Assembly: GCF_000423745.1 (NCBI RefSeq)
Contig: NZ_AUIO01000007.1
Span: forward strand, 35,160 to 99,159
Length of the DNA stretch: 64,000 nucleotides
Source: Streptococcus plurextorum DSM 22810
GTDB lineage: Bacteria; Bacillota; Bacilli; Lactobacillales; Streptococcaceae
Direction of reading: 5' to 3'
Below the pieces are notes generated by a model, which searched no databases, was not told where the DNA came from, and saw only the letters and a list, made by a program, of their open reading frames with translations. Made by a program: the position numbers and the translations under genes. Shown piece by piece: positions 36,227 to 46,133 of the stretch. The first letter of the stretch is position 1. Each line of letters starts with the position of its first letter.

Positions 36227-36543
36227 AATTGACCTTTCTAGTTAATGAATACAATGAACGGTTTGAAGCGTATTAATCATGTAGTTATTTCCAGATTTTC
36301 AAATAATAACTATCTGATATCGAGATGGCTCTACTAGTTACATAATGTGTCCAGTTAATTTCTTGGATGAAGACATAGTGAGATATTCTAATACGTATTA
36401 TAACATTATTTCAGCGTAAAGACAGACAATCATTATAAAATAGCATAGCGAAGCTTCCCAGTCTTTTTAGATATCTCGTCATTAAATCAAGATTAAAAAA
36501 TATATGATATAATAGTATCAAATACACTTTGAAAGGGGATAAC
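36227..36543. promoter_or_regulatory. Divergent promoter region citC / AbrB-family transporter
   Basis: About 317 bp of AT-rich sequence without a gene. A TATAAT box at 36508-36513 serves the transporter gene on +. A TTATAAT-like box near 36400 serves citC on -. AT-rich tracts between could bind CitO, whose known sites in relatives are AT-rich, but I cannot point to a firm operator. Confidence 0.5.
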
Positions 36544-37605
36544 ATGTTGTTCCTTATCCTAACAATTGGAATTGGGACTTTAGGGGGATTGTTGGCGCGG
36601 CAGATGAAGGTTCCTGCACCCTTTATGATTGGAAGTATGGTAACTGTAGCTATTGTCTCCATGACGACAGGAAAGATGGAAAGCAGTAACTTGATGAAAC
36701 TGTTTGCTCAAATGGTTAGTGGGAGCTACATTGGTCAAACCATCAGTAAAGATGATCTCCTTAATCTGCCTAAGATTGGAAAATCAATCGTGGGTCTCAT
36801 GGCATTATTTACCTTAAACATGCTTGTTTTGGGACTTATATTCATCTATGTTTTTCATATGGATCCTGTGACAGCTCTTCTAAGTTGTCTCCCTGGTGGG
36901 ATTATGGATGTTTCATTGATGGCGATTGATATGGGAGCGCAAGCAGATGTGGTAGCAACCCTTCAATCGGCTCGTTTAATAGGTATTTTGATTCTGCTTC
37001 CTATCTGGGTCAATTTTTGGGTGACAGGTTTGGGGCAAGCAGGACCATCAAAGGATGATACTGTTTCTACTCCATCTACAACTAGCAGCTCTACCTTATC
37101 GCGACAATCGCAAGGCTTTAATAATATAGTGGTTCTCCTCGTCTCTGCTATTGGTGGCAGCATCGGTTACTGGCTGGGAGTTCCGGTTGGAACTTTGATA
37201 TTCTCCCTCATTTTTTCATCCCTATTAAAAATAACTTGTAAGACTTCTCAGCTTTCTAAATCCATTCGTTTTACGGCACAAGTTTTTGCTGGTTCCATTA
37301 TAGGGACCAGCTTTACGCAGGAGAGTCTGTTGCGAATGCTGCATCTCATTTTTCCTATTATCTTGCTACTCAGTAGTTATCTGATTATCAATATTCTTTT
37401 TGGCTATGTCATGTACAAGAGAAAGGTCTTCGATTTGCAGTCAGCTTTATTTGCTTCCTCACCGGCAGGAGCAACCGATATCTCACTACTAGCAGGGGAT
37501 TTGGGAGGTGATTTAGCAAAAATTGCTAGTATTCAAATTAGTCGCACTCTCTATACGGTCATTATCATGCCGTTATTGGTCAAATTGATTCTGCAATTGT
37601 TATAG
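36544..37605 (+). CDS. AbrB/DUF4127-type (PF05145) membrane transporter
   Basis: This 353-aa integral membrane protein has two homologous halves, each beginning with a glycine-rich helix: GIGTLGGLLARQMKVPAPFMIGS and SAIGGSIGYWLGVPVGTLIF. Each has a SLLPGG-like re-entrant motif: LLSCLPGGIMDVSLMA and LFASSPAGATDISLLA. This matches the AbrB family of putative ammonia monooxygenase-like or transport proteins. Its position between citC and citG suggests a role in tricarboxylate or malate metabolism; the family function is not established. ATG 36544 follows GAAAGGGGA. Confidence 0.78.
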   Translation: MLFLILTIGIGTLGGLLARQMKVPAPFMIGSMVTVAIVSMTTGKMESSNLMKLFAQMVSGSYIGQTISKDDLLNLPKIGKSIVGLMALFTLNMLVLGLIFIYVFHMDPVTALLSCLPGGIMDVSLMAIDMGAQADVVATLQSARLIGILILLPIWVNFWVTGLGQAGPSKDDTVSTPSTTSSSTLSRQSQGFNNIVVLLVSAIGGSIGYWLGVPVGTLIFSLIFSSLLKITCKTSQLSKSIRFTAQVFAGSIIGTSFTQESLLRMLHLIFPIILLLSSYLIINILFGYVMYKRKVFDLQSALFASSPAGATDISLLAGDLGGDLAKIASIQISRTLYTVIIMPLLVKLILQLL

Positions 37606-37608
37606 ATA

Positions 37609-37638
37609 AAACAGCTCTGAAATGAATCAGAGCTGTTT
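37609..37638. terminator. Bidirectional terminator between the AbrB gene and citG
   Basis: AAACAGCTCTGA pairs with TCAGAGCTGTTT (12 bp) and overlaps the citG stop codon. Confidence 0.8.
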
Positions 37639-38530
37639 AAAGTAGTCCTTCTAAGAAGGCAAAAAACAATGCTAAGGCAAGTAAATCCGCTGTCCCTCCA
37701 GGACTAAGGTGAGCGTCTACTAACTCTTGATTGTAAAGGGTTAATTCATCGATTAAGTCTTTTTTGGACAGTTCTTTATGGTGAAGTTGTTGACTGTCTG
37801 ACATCACTTTTTGCCACGCTTCAATCCCTCCACGATGGATAAGATTGCCATCTTCCACAAATGTCATTAAGTAGACAAGAAGCTGAAGTTGGGCAAGCTC
37901 TTTATCACCATTTTTAAGCTGTTGACGGAAAAATGGTAGAGCTTTATCTGTTAGACTGGGAAAACCAAGGCTAGCTTCGCCACGAGGTCCTTTGATACCA
38001 TGCTCTAAATAGAGCTTTTCGCCATAAGTTAACTCTTTTTTAGTGTCTAGCTGATGCAGGTCTGACTGAATCAAATGTTGGCACATGGGAATCGCCAGTT
38101 GGCAAATAGCCCAGCTATCTAGATGAGAAAAGTTATCTGGATGTTTTAAAAGCTTGGGATGGTGTTTAAGATGGACTCCAGTAGCTCCAAGAAGCACCGC
38201 AAACGAGAAATTGATTCCTTTATGGGTATTTATACCAGAAGTGGCAGCAAACATAGCTTTCTCAGCTTCAATTCCCAAAGCACGTAAGCGATTAAAGATG
38301 TGCTCAGGTGCCTCATCGGCATGTTCAAAGCCTATTCGGAGGTAGGAGTGAAAGAAGGGGGCTAGCGCTAAACTACTGTCAATAAAAGTTGTAAAGGTCA
38401 TGTCATGATGAGACCCATCGTTCCAGCGGTCAACAAGACCAGGTTTTGGGCTTAAAGAGACTTCATAAAAGAGGGCTTTGGTGGCCCTTTGACTAAAGTG
38501 GCGTAACGCTGTCTCAACCATGTGTCGCAT
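37637..38530 (-). CDS. citG: Triphosphoribosyl-dephospho-CoA synthase CitG
   Basis: CitG makes the precursor of the lyase prosthetic group from ATP and dephospho-CoA. The 297-aa protein shows [23 protein letters not shown] at about 23-45, [10 protein letters not shown] at about 98-107, [10 protein letters not shown] near 178-187 and [11 protein letters not shown] and [12 protein letters not shown] near the end, all typical of the family. It overlaps the citO stop by 17 bp, so regulator and CitG are co-translated on the - strand. Confidence 0.93.
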   Translation of the reverse strand: MRHMVETALRHFSQRATKALFYEVSLSPKPGLVDRWNDGSHHDMTFTTFIDSSLALAPFFHSYLRIGFEHADEAPEHIFNRLRALGIEAEKAMFAATSGINTHKGINFSFAVLLGATGVHLKHHPKLLKHPDNFSHLDSWAICQLAIPMCQHLIQSDLHQLDTKKELTYGEKLYLEHGIKGPRGEASLGFPSLTDKALPFFRQQLKNGDKELAQLQLLVYLMTFVEDGNLIHRGGIEAWQKVMSDSQQLHHKELSKKDLIDELTLYNQELVDAHLSPGGTADLLALALFFAFLEGLL

Positions 38531-39212
38531 CTTCCATTTCCTTGAGAATAAACTCTAAGGAGCGATTGAGGTGTTCGTGAGTGATCAGGGTAACCTGGTC
38601 AACATCTTGATTTTTCATGCCACGATAAATAATCCAATGCTCCTCAAGCGCTCTGGTTCGGCGTTCCAGCGAGGATATCGAAATTTCTCGGAAATAGACC
38701 AGATAGGTTTGCAATTCGGTGACAATCTCGCGTAGGCGAAGCATCTGGCTCTTTTCATAGATGAGATTATTGAACTGATTAAAGTTAGCAATGATTTTAT
38801 CGAGATTATTGTCATCGTTAATCATTGATTCACAATAGGTCAATAATGCCTTCATTTCGTCAAAGTCTGCCTCTGTCATTTTATACATGGCCTTAGTTGT
38901 CGCTAGAGTATCAAGGGCTTTACGGATATCAAAGATTTCAACCGCGTCTTTGACACTGATACCACGCGCGATAATTCCTTTTTTAGGAATATGTTCCACC
39001 AGTTTTTCTTCGATTAGGACGCTGATAGCATGACGAATAGGGGTGCGACTAATATTAAGCGCTGTTGAAAATTCTTTTTCATTGATGCGACTACCAGCAG
39101 GGATTTGCCCTAAAATAATGGTTTTTCGTAAGGCTTCATAAAAGGCCTGTTTTAATGGAATATTTAATGAAAGGTCAAGATTGGCCTTAACAGCCTCGAT
39201 AATGCTATTCAT
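38514..39212 (-). CDS. citO: GntR/FCD-family regulator CitO (citrate activator)
   Basis: This 232-aa regulator has a winged helix-turn-helix ([20 protein letters not shown], then [19 protein letters not shown]) at about 25-85. An all-helical FCD ligand domain follows (about 90-220) whose histidines and acids can hold a metal and citrate. In Enterococcus, CitO with citrate activates the two divergent cit promoters. By position I infer the same here. It lies next to citG and about 280 bp from citM. Confidence 0.85.
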   Translation of the reverse strand: MNSIIEAVKANLDLSLNIPLKQAFYEALRKTIILGQIPAGSRINEKEFSTALNISRTPIRHAISVLIEEKLVEHIPKKGIIARGISVKDAVEIFDIRKALDTLATTKAMYKMTEADFDEMKALLTYCESMINDDNNLDKIIANFNQFNNLIYEKSQMLRLREIVTELQTYLVYFREISISSLERRTRALEEHWIIYRGMKNQDVDQVTLITHEHLNRSLEFILKEMEDATHG

Positions 39213-39434
39213 AACTTTACTTCTTTCTAAAGAGTCATTATTATTATACCTAATTTTTTAGAAAATGCCTATCTCTTTTAGTCATTAAAACCAACTTCAT
39301 CTATGAAGAGAATGCATGATGGGCTTTTAAGAGAACAATGTATTCTCATTTTCTGACCTAAAACAGAAGTTATGAGCACTGTTCTCCACAAAGGAGTAAG
39401 CCATCAATGACTCGATATGGAAACACATATTAAA

Positions 39435-39458
39435 ACCCTTGGAGCGAAATCCAAGGGT
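39435..39458 (-). terminator. Terminator of citM
   Basis: On the - strand ACCCTTGGA-TTTCGC-TCCAAGGGT is a perfect 9-bp stem followed by TTTTAAT. It lies 37 bp after the citM stop. Confidence 0.8.
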
Positions 39459-39494
39459 AACTTCATATTTTATTTTTTATTCAAGTTTGCGATT

Positions 39495-40898
39495 TTATTG
39501 CGGAATGTAGAGTGGCATGTGACCTGTCGCAATGATTGTTACTACAAAGATGATGAAGATAACAGTTGCGTACTTAGCAGATTCACGTTGCCATTCACCC
39601 ATATCAAGACCTGTCAAACGAAGAAGAAGGTAGATAAAGGCAACCAGTGGGCTGAGCAAGTGGAATGCTTGTCCCATAAGTGAAGCAAGAGCCATTGATT
39701 CAGGAGAGAATCCGTATGAAGCACCAGCTTCAGCCATAACTGGAAGGATACCGTAGTAGAATCCATCATTTGAGATGAAGAATGTACCTGGAGCAGAAAT
39801 CAAAGCGATAATGAGACCCCAGAAACCTGCCAATTGTTTAGGAATGATGGTTGCAAAGCTATTAGCAAGTGCTGTAGCCATACCTGAACCTTGGAAAAGT
39901 CCCATAAAGATACCAGCAGCAAATACCAAGATAACTACTTGAACAGCATCACCAGCGTTGTCACCGATACGTTTAGATTGATCTTTGATCACTGGGTAGT
40001 TAACCATAAGAGCGATAACTGTACCAACTGCAAAGAGAAGAAGTGGAGCTAATTCGATTGACTCGATGAATGAACCAGCAACCAACCAACCGATAAGGAC
40101 GATTGTCAAGATAGCGTTGAACCAGAAGTTCTTAGGACGGCGAATTGCCAATGTATCTGGATCAGTGATATCAGTCAATTCTTTAAGTTCAGCTTCTGTA
40201 AATTCAACAACACCAAGGCGAGCACGCTCTTTACGTCCCATGCTAGGAGCAACCCAGAAAGTCACATAAAGAAGGGAAAGAACCATACCAGGAGCAAGGT
40301 AACCAAGGATTTCAGCACCAACGTTCAATACTGACATAGCACGCGCTGTTGGTCCACCCCAAGGAAGAAGGTTCATGATTGTGTTTTGAAGGATAATCAA
40401 GACACCAAGGTTCATGATCTTCATGTTAAGTTTCTTATAGATTGGTAAGAAAGCTGATACAACGATAAGTGTAGTAGTCGTTCCGTCACCGTTAAGTGAA
40501 ACAGCAGCAGCTACAACAGCAGTCGCAACAAGCACTTTCATTGGATCGCCTTTTGCGAAACGAATCATTTTCTCAGTGATTGGGTCAAAAAGACCTGCAT
40601 CAAGCATTGTTGAGAAGTAGAGAATCGCAAAGAGCAACATGATACCAGTCTTAGCGGTAGTGTTAACCCCGTAAAGAACCATATCGCCGATAGCAGTTAG
40701 ATTATTAAGGCTTCCTTCTTCACCGACGAAGGCAACGAATTTAGCATCTGAAGTCAAATCTGCTGTACCTGTGATCAGGATCACAGCGGCGAACACAAGT
40801 GGCACCAACACGAGTGACGTGAACGGTGACATCTTTTTCGTCATCACGACGTACATGAAGACGACGATCATAGCGTATGCTAGAACAGTCAATAACAT
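39495..40898 (-). CDS. citM: Citrate transporter, CitMHS family
   Basis: This 467-aa membrane protein has about 12 helices and the CitMHS/ion-transporter-superfamily features: AAAVSLNGDGTTTTLIVVSA and GTFFISNDGFYYGILPV, the paired re-entrant loops for metal-citrate. Members carry citrate with Mg2+, Ca2+ or Fe. GAGGAG precedes ATG 40898. It is divergent from the oad-cit operon across about 370 bp containing cre-like sites, and supplies citrate to that pathway. Confidence 0.92.
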   Translation of the reverse strand: MLLTVLAYAMIVVFMYVVMTKKMSPFTSLVLVPLVFAAVILITGTADLTSDAKFVAFVGEEGSLNNLTAIGDMVLYGVNTTAKTGIMLLFAILYFSTMLDAGLFDPITEKMIRFAKGDPMKVLVATAVVAAAVSLNGDGTTTTLIVVSAFLPIYKKLNMKIMNLGVLIILQNTIMNLLPWGGPTARAMSVLNVGAEILGYLAPGMVLSLLYVTFWVAPSMGRKERARLGVVEFTEAELKELTDITDPDTLAIRRPKNFWFNAILTIVLIGWLVAGSFIESIELAPLLLFAVGTVIALMVNYPVIKDQSKRIGDNAGDAVQVVILVFAAGIFMGLFQGSGMATALANSFATIIPKQLAGFWGLIIALISAPGTFFISNDGFYYGILPVMAEAGASYGFSPESMALASLMGQAFHLLSPLVAFIYLLLRLTGLDMGEWQRESAKYATVIFIIFVVTIIATGHMPLYIPQ

Positions 40899-40991
40899 AA
40901 GTTATTCTCCTCTTTATTTTTTTATTCAATATGGTCTATTGAACTTGAATAAAATATGAAGGTTATTTAGACCTTATGAGATAAGTATAAT

Positions 40992-41005
40992 TGAAAGCGT
41001 TTGTA
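40992..41005. promoter_or_regulatory. cre-like site near citM
   Basis: TGAAAGCGTTTGTA matches the catabolite-responsive element core (TGNAANCGNTNNCA) except at the penultimate position. Lying 94 bp upstream of citM, it could mediate CcpA repression during growth on glucose. Confidence 0.65.
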
Positions 41006-41129
41006 ATGAAAAGCCCTTTTTCAGAAAAAAACACAAAAAAAACACTAAGATAAGCAAATTTCTTGACAAGCAAATCAAAAATAGATTTTTTCTTCTATAT
41101 ATAGCTGATAAAATTTATAAAATAAAAAA

Positions 41130-41143
41130 TGAAAGCGTTCTAA
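41130..41143. promoter_or_regulatory. cre-like site near the oad-cit operon
   Basis: TGAAAGCGTTCTAA shares its first ten bases with the site at 40992. It lies 137 bp before the oadH start, close to the operon's promoter region. Confidence 0.6.
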
Positions 41144-41266
41144 AAAAACACAAAAAATCCAACAAGATTCAAGGAGGATGTTATATAATAGTTTTAGAAA
41201 GTAGAGTCGATAGCACTTGTTATGGTTATCACATTTCTATTATTTCTAAAAAAGGAAGGAGGCATT

Positions 41267-41584
41267 ATGGGATTCTTTCAACGCCTATTTGGAAAATCTC
41301 AAGACAAGGAGACTGTTTCAATAGTTTCTGAGGTAAAAAAAGACCTCGATGATTGGAAACCTGTCCCTGCTTATATCCCGGCAAATCAAGAAGACTATAG
41401 TCTTGTTAGTCTTATTGCTACGGCGATTGCGGCAGGAGATAAGCCAGAAAGTCAATTTGTTGTTAAGAGAGTGTTGCAGCGAAATCCTGAGGCCTTAAAG
41501 GTTTCAATAATCGCATCCAGCATCGCCGCAGGCGATTATCCAGACAGTCAGTTTGCTGTCAAATCTATACATACTAAAAAATAA
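41267..41584 (+). CDS. oadH: Oxaloacetate decarboxylase small subunit OadH-like
   Basis: This 105-aa protein starts at ATG 41267 behind GGAAGGAGG. MGFFQRLFGK is an amphipathic N-terminus. The C-terminal half has two copies of a roughly 25-residue unit, LIATAIAAGDKPESQFVVK and IIASSIAAGDYPDSQFAVK. In Enterococcus the oadHDB gene order begins with OadH, a soluble scaffolding subunit, and position matches. The repeat resembles the small epsilon/delta subunits of acyl-CoA carboxylases. It heads the nine-gene operon oadHDBG-citDEFX-oadA. Confidence 0.75.
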   Translation: MGFFQRLFGKSQDKETVSIVSEVKKDLDDWKPVPAYIPANQEDYSLVSLIATAIAAGDKPESQFVVKRVLQRNPEALKVSIIASSIAAGDYPDSQFAVKSIHTKK

Positions 41585-41606
41585 TTTTATTTAAGGAGAA
41601 CATGAC

Positions 41607-42002
41607 ATGTTACGTAAATTCAAAATTGCAATCGACGGTAAAGAGTACCTTGTTGAGATGGAAGAAATCGGAGGCGTACCTGCTCCTGCGGTTGCCCCAG
41701 TAGCAGCAGCCCCTGCTCCAGCTCCAGTAGCTGCACCTGTTGCAGAAGCGGCTCCAGCCCCAGTTGCGGCAGCTTCATCACAAGCAGGAGCAGATGCAAT
41801 GCCAGCTCCAATGCCAGGAACCATTCTTCGTATCTTGGTTAATGTAGGTGATACTGTGACTGAAAACCAACCACTGATGATTCTTGAAGCTATGAAAATG
41901 GAAAACGAAATCGTTGCAACATCAGCTGGTACTGTAACAGGAATCCATGTATCACAAGGTCAAACAGTTAACCCAGGTGACGGTTTGATTACTATTGGCT
42001 AA
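41607..42002 (+). CDS. oadD: Biotin carrier subunit of oxaloacetate decarboxylase
   Basis: This 131-aa protein has a short N-terminal strand region, an Ala/Pro-rich flexible linker (about 25-62) and a biotinyl domain with the invariant EAMKMENE; Lys97 carries biotin. It shuttles CO2 from the carboxyltransferase OadA to the membrane decarboxylase OadB. The carrier is a separate protein here, in agreement with the short OadA. Strong AAGGAG before ATG 41607. Confidence 0.93.
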   Translation: MLRKFKIAIDGKEYLVEMEEIGGVPAPAVAPVAAAPAPAPVAAPVAEAAPAPVAAASSQAGADAMPAPMPGTILRILVNVGDTVTENQPLMILEAMKMENEIVATSAGTVTGIHVSQGQTVNPGDGLITIG

Positions 42003-42057
42003 TTAAACCGATCACATAGGCTTAGCAAAATCATTAAAAATAGAAAGAAGTAATAGC

Positions 42058-43185
42058 GTGCATATCTTAATCGAAGGAATTACATCCATTACTTTCCCAC
42101 AAATCATCATGATGCTTATTGGTGCACTGTTGATGTATTTGGGAATTAAAAAAGAATACGAACCAACTCTCCTTGTTCCAATGGGACTAGGGACAATCCT
42201 TGTTAACTTTCCATCTACTGGGGTATTGAATCAAACCGTAAACGGCATCGAACAAACAGGGGTTTTTGAAGAATTGTTCAAATTCGGTATTGGAACCGAA
42301 CTCTTCCCACTCCTCATCTTCATCGGTATCGGAGCAATGATTGATTTTGGACCACTTCTCCAAAACCCATTCATGATGCTATTTGGTGCAGCAGCCCAAT
42401 TTGGTATCTTCTTTGTTGTAGTTGTTGCAGTTCTTGCTGGCTTTGACATCAAAGAAGCTGCTTCAATTGGTATCATTGGTGCAGCTGATGGTCCGACATC
42501 AATCTTCGTTGCTAACCAGTTGGCGCCAGGGCTCTTAGGACCAATCACTGTTGCGGCATACTCATATATGGCCTTGGTTCCTATTATCCAACCATTTGCG
42601 ATTAAAATGGTAACCACTAAAAAAGAGCGTCGTATTCGTATGACTTATAAGTCAGAAAACGTTTCTCAACTGACAAAAATTCTCTTCCCGATTGTTATCA
42701 CTTTGGTAGCTGGATTTATTTCACCAATTTCACTTCCATTGGTTGGTTTCTTAATGTTTGGTAACCTTCTTCGTGAGTGTGGTGTACTTGATCGTTTGTC
42801 ACAAACAGCACAAAATGAATTGGTTAACATCGTTTCTATTCTTCTTGGTTTGACCATTTCAGTTAAAATGCAAGCAGACCAATTCTTGAATGTTCAAACA
42901 CTAATGATTATCCTCTTTGGTCTTTTGGCCTTCATCATGGACTCAATCGGTGGTGTTATGTTTGCTAAATTGTTGAACATCTTCCGTAAAGAAGGCAACA
43001 AAATTAACCCTATGATTGGTGCGGCAGGTATCTCTGCTTTCCCAATGTCAAGTCGTGTTATCCAAAAAATGGCAACAGATGAAGACCCTCAAAACTTTAT
43101 CTTGATGTACTCTGTCGGTGCCAATGTTTCTGGACAAATCGCCTCTGTTATTGCTGGTGGCTTGCTCCTTGCATTCTTTAGCTAA
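42058..43185 (+). CDS. oadB: Oxaloacetate decarboxylase beta subunit OadB (Na+ pump)
   Basis: This 375-aa membrane protein decarboxylates carboxybiotin and, in the family, exports Na+. Signature blocks: GIGAMIDFGPLL, SIGIIGAADGPTSIFVANQL with the conserved Asp of the ion site, and MIGAAGISAFPMSSRVIQ near the C-terminus. It starts at GTG 42058 after GAAAGAAG; family members begin near this residue. Roughly nine helices are expected. It lies between the biotin carrier and a very small OadG-like gene. Confidence 0.94.
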   Translation: MHILIEGITSITFPQIIMMLIGALLMYLGIKKEYEPTLLVPMGLGTILVNFPSTGVLNQTVNGIEQTGVFEELFKFGIGTELFPLLIFIGIGAMIDFGPLLQNPFMMLFGAAAQFGIFFVVVVAVLAGFDIKEAASIGIIGAADGPTSIFVANQLAPGLLGPITVAAYSYMALVPIIQPFAIKMVTTKKERRIRMTYKSENVSQLTKILFPIVITLVAGFISPISLPLVGFLMFGNLLRECGVLDRLSQTAQNELVNIVSILLGLTISVKMQADQFLNVQTLMIILFGLLAFIMDSIGGVMFAKLLNIFRKEGNKINPMIGAAGISAFPMSSRVIQKMATDEDPQNFILMYSVGANVSGQIASVIAGGLLLAFFS

Positions 43186-43202
43186 TTGGAGGAATAGTAA
43201 AA

Positions 43203-43337
43203 ATGAATTTCAATATGGAACACTTATACCAATCTCTTGAACTGATGGTTTTAGGGATGGCTGGTGTCTTTCTTGTCTTGGGAATCTTATATGTTTCAGC
43301 AGCGGTTCTGCTTAAACTGTTCCCAGTAAAAAAATAA
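43203..43337 (+). CDS. oadG: OadG-like 44-aa subunit of oxaloacetate decarboxylase
   Basis: ATG 43203 follows GGAGGAATAG, and the frame ends at TAA 43335-43337. The product is one membrane helix LELMVLGMAGVFLVLGILYV with short ends, matching the N-terminal helix of OadG gamma subunits, which stabilises the alpha-beta complex. Typical OadG is about 80 aa with a zinc-binding His/Glu tail; this one lacks the tail. It was placed by its strong site and position after oadB. Confidence 0.8.
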   Translation: MNFNMEHLYQSLELMVLGMAGVFLVLGILYVSAAVLLKLFPVKK

Positions 43338-43360
43338 ATCTGTTTAACACGTGCGACCCT

Positions 43361-43381
43361 GCGAGCTGTCCGCTCGCTCGC
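43361..43381 (+). promoter_or_regulatory. GC-rich hairpin between oadG and citD
   Basis: GCGAGC and GCTCGC form a perfect 6-bp stem in a GC-rich block (43351-43387) that stands out from the AT-rich context. There is no T-run, so it is not a standard terminator. It separates the oad and cit halves of the operon and may be an mRNA processing or stability element. Confidence 0.5.
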
Positions 43382-43415
43382 GCCGCCATTTATCATTATC
43401 AATAAGAGGTGAAAT

Positions 43416-43721
43416 ATGGACATTAAACAAACTGCTGTTGCAGGATCGCTTGAATCAAGTGATATCCAAGTAACAGTTGCTCCAGCTGCTCAAGGGATTA
43501 CGATTTCTCTTGAGAGTAATGTTGAAAAACAATTCGGCAATCAAATTCGTAAAGTGATTACAAGCACCCTTCAAAATCTCGGTGTGGAAGCAGCAGAAGT
43601 GACTGCAGTTGATAAGGGAGCATTAGACTGTACGATTCAGGCTCGTACTCTTGCAGCTGTGCACCGTGCTGCCGGCGTTGAAAGCATGAACTGGAAGGAG
43701 ATTGACGCATGGAACGTTTAA
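43416..43721 (+). CDS. citD: Citrate lyase acyl carrier protein CitD (gamma)
   Basis: This 101-aa protein carries the covalently bound phosphoribosyl-dephospho-CoA group on a serine in GSLESSDI (Ser14). [20 protein letters not shown] and [15 protein letters not shown] are family blocks. It presents acetyl or citryl groups to CitE and CitF. The stop overlaps the citE start by 13 bp. Confidence 0.95.
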   Translation: MDIKQTAVAGSLESSDIQVTVAPAAQGITISLESNVEKQFGNQIRKVITSTLQNLGVEAAEVTAVDKGALDCTIQARTLAAVHRAAGVESMNWKEIDAWNV

Positions 43722-44596
43722 GAAGAACAATGATGTTTGTACCTGGTGCTAATGCAGGTATGTTACGTGATGCCCCACTTTACGGAGCAGATTCCATCAT
43801 GTTTGACCTTGAAGATTCTGTTTCTTTGAAGGAAAAAGATACTTCTCGCGCTTTGGTTCATTTTGCCCTAAAAACATTCGATTATAGCAATGTTGAAACG
43901 GTTGTGCGTATCAATGGCTTGGACACTTGTGGTGCGCTAGATATTGAAGCAGTTGTCACAGCAGGTGTTAATGTGGTTCGCTTACCAAAGACAGAAACTG
44001 CTCAAGATATTATTGATGTTGAAGCTGAAATTGAACGTGTTGAACGTGAGTATGGCATTCCAGTTGGTCGCACTCGTATGATGGCTGCCATCGAATCAGC
44101 AGAAGGTGTCCTTAATGCACCAGCAATCGCAAAAGCTTCTGACCGTCTTATTGGTATTGCACTTGGTGCGGAGGACTATGTCACAAATATGAAGACACGC
44201 CGTTATCCTGATGGTCAAGAATTGTTCTTTGCACGTAGCATGATTCTCCATGCGGCTCGTGCTGCCGGCATTGCAGCAATTGATACGGTTTATTCAGATG
44301 TGAACAATACTGAAGGCTTCCAAGCAGAGGTTAATCACATCAAACAACTTGGCTTTGATGGTAAATCTGTTATTAACCCACGGCAAATTCCATTGGTTAA
44401 TGAGATTTATACACCAACTGAAAAAGAAATCGATCATGCCAAACAAGTTATCTGGGCCATTCGTGAAGCAGAAAGCAAAGGTTCAGGCGTTATTTCCCTT
44501 AACGGTAAAATGGTTGATAAGCCAATCGTTGAACGTGCAGAACGTGTGATTATGCTTGCTAAAGCAGCAGGTGTGCTTTCAGAGGAGGAGATTTAA
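43709..44596 (+). CDS. citE: Citrate lyase beta subunit CitE (citryl-ACP lyase)
   Basis: CitE cleaves citryl-ACP to acetyl-ACP and oxaloacetate. The 295-aa protein is of the HpcH/HpaI aldolase-like family: [33 protein letters not shown] with metal-binding acids, [27 protein letters not shown] and [14 protein letters not shown]. Its start lies within citD and its stop just before citF, so it is translationally coupled. Confidence 0.97.
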   Translation: MERLRRTMMFVPGANAGMLRDAPLYGADSIMFDLEDSVSLKEKDTSRALVHFALKTFDYSNVETVVRINGLDTCGALDIEAVVTAGVNVVRLPKTETAQDIIDVEAEIERVEREYGIPVGRTRMMAAIESAEGVLNAPAIAKASDRLIGIALGAEDYVTNMKTRRYPDGQELFFARSMILHAARAAGIAAIDTVYSDVNNTEGFQAEVNHIKQLGFDGKSVINPRQIPLVNEIYTPTEKEIDHAKQVIWAIREAESKGSGVISLNGKMVDKPIVERAERVIMLAKAAGVLSEEEI

Positions 44597-44597
44597 T

Positions 44598-46133
44598 ATG
44601 GTTAAAAATTCTTTAGGTCGCGAGATTCCAACTGAATATGCAGAAAAATATGGCGTATTCGAAAGTGAATTGACAAATGTCAAACCTTATGACGAGTCGA
44701 CTCGCCGCATTAAACCTGTTAAACCACGTGATGAAAAATTATTGGGCTCAATTCGTGAAGCTATCGAGAAAACCGGTCTGAAAGATGGAATGACGATTTC
44801 CTTCCACCACCATTTCCGTGAAGGTGACTTCGTGATGAATATGGTTTTGGAAGAGATTGCTAAGATGGGCATTAAAAATCTCTCTATCGCACCAAGTTCT
44901 ATTGCCAATGTTCACGCACCTCTAATTGAGCACATCAAAAATGGTGTCGTTACCAACATCACCTCGTCAGGTCTTCGTGATAAGGTCGGTGCTGCCATTT
45001 CATCTGGTATCATGGAAAATCCAGTTGTTATCCGTTCACATGGTGGACGTGCACGTGCGATTGCTAAGGGAGACATTCACATTGATGTTGCCTTCCTTGG
45101 TGCACCTTCTTCGGATGCCTATGGAAATGCTAACGGAGTAAAAGGTAAAGCAACTTGTGGCTCTCTTGGTTATGCTATGGTTGATGCTAAATATGCAGAC
45201 CAAGTTGTTATCATTACAGACACACTAGTACCATATCCAAACTCACCAATTTCCATTCCACAGACGGATGTAGACTATGTCGTTGAAGTAGAAGCGATTG
45301 GTGATCCAAAAGGTATCGCTAAAGGCGCAACGCGTTTTACAAAAAATCCAAAAGAGCTTCTTATTGCTGAATATGCAGCTAAAGTTATCACAAACTCACC
45401 TTACTATAAAGAAGGCTTCTCATTCCAGACTGGTACAGGAGGAGCTTCACTGGCAGTGACACGCTTCATGCGCGAAGCTATGCTTAAAGATGGTATTACT
45501 GCTAGCTTTGCTCTAGGTGGTATCACAAATGCTATGGTTGAGCTTTTGGAAGAGGGCTTGGTTGATCGTATCATTGATGTTCAAGACTTTGACCACCCAT
45601 CTGCTCTGTCACTTGACCGTAATGCAGGGAAACACCTTGAAATAGATGCCAATATGTATGCTTCCCCACTCAGCAAAGGCTCAGCAATCAATATGTTAGA
45701 TACCTGCATTTTGTCTGCTTTGGAAGTGGATACTAACTTTAACGTCAATGTAATGACCGGGTCTGACGGGGTTATCCGTGGTGCTTCTGGAGGACACTGT
45801 GACACAGCATTTGCTGCTAAAATGTCTATGGTTATCTCACCATTGGTTCGTGGACGCATTCCTACCTTCGTAGAATCTGTGAACACGGTAATCACACCAG
45901 GAACATCTGTTGACGTAGTGGTTACAGAAATTGGTATTGCTATCAATCCTAACCGTCCAGACCTTGTGGAACACTTTAAAGATCTTAAAGTACCACAATA
46001 TACCATCAAAGAATTGCAAGAAAAAGCTTATGCTATTGTTGGTAATCCAGAACCAATCCAATATGGTGATAAGGTAGTTGCTTTGATTGAGTACCGAGAT
46101 GGCACACTGATTGACGTGGTACGCAATGTCTAA
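44598..46133 (+). CDS. citF: Citrate lyase alpha subunit CitF (CoA transferase)
   Basis: CitF exchanges acetyl-ACP with citrate to form citryl-ACP and acetate. The 511-aa protein starts at ATG 44598 after [43 protein letters not shown] and [20 protein letters not shown] are typical of the family. The earlier in-frame start at 44556 would overlap citE and lacks a site. Confidence 0.97.
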   Translation: MVKNSLGREIPTEYAEKYGVFESELTNVKPYDESTRRIKPVKPRDEKLLGSIREAIEKTGLKDGMTISFHHHFREGDFVMNMVLEEIAKMGIKNLSIAPSSIANVHAPLIEHIKNGVVTNITSSGLRDKVGAAISSGIMENPVVIRSHGGRARAIAKGDIHIDVAFLGAPSSDAYGNANGVKGKATCGSLGYAMVDAKYADQVVIITDTLVPYPNSPISIPQTDVDYVVEVEAIGDPKGIAKGATRFTKNPKELLIAEYAAKVITNSPYYKEGFSFQTGTGGASLAVTRFMREAMLKDGITASFALGGITNAMVELLEEGLVDRIIDVQDFDHPSALSLDRNAGKHLEIDANMYASPLSKGSAINMLDTCILSALEVDTNFNVNVMTGSDGVIRGASGGHCDTAFAAKMSMVISPLVRGRIPTFVESVNTVITPGTSVDVVVTEIGIAINPNRPDLVEHFKDLKVPQYTIKELQEKAYAIVGNPEPIQYGDKVVALIEYRDGTLIDVVRNV

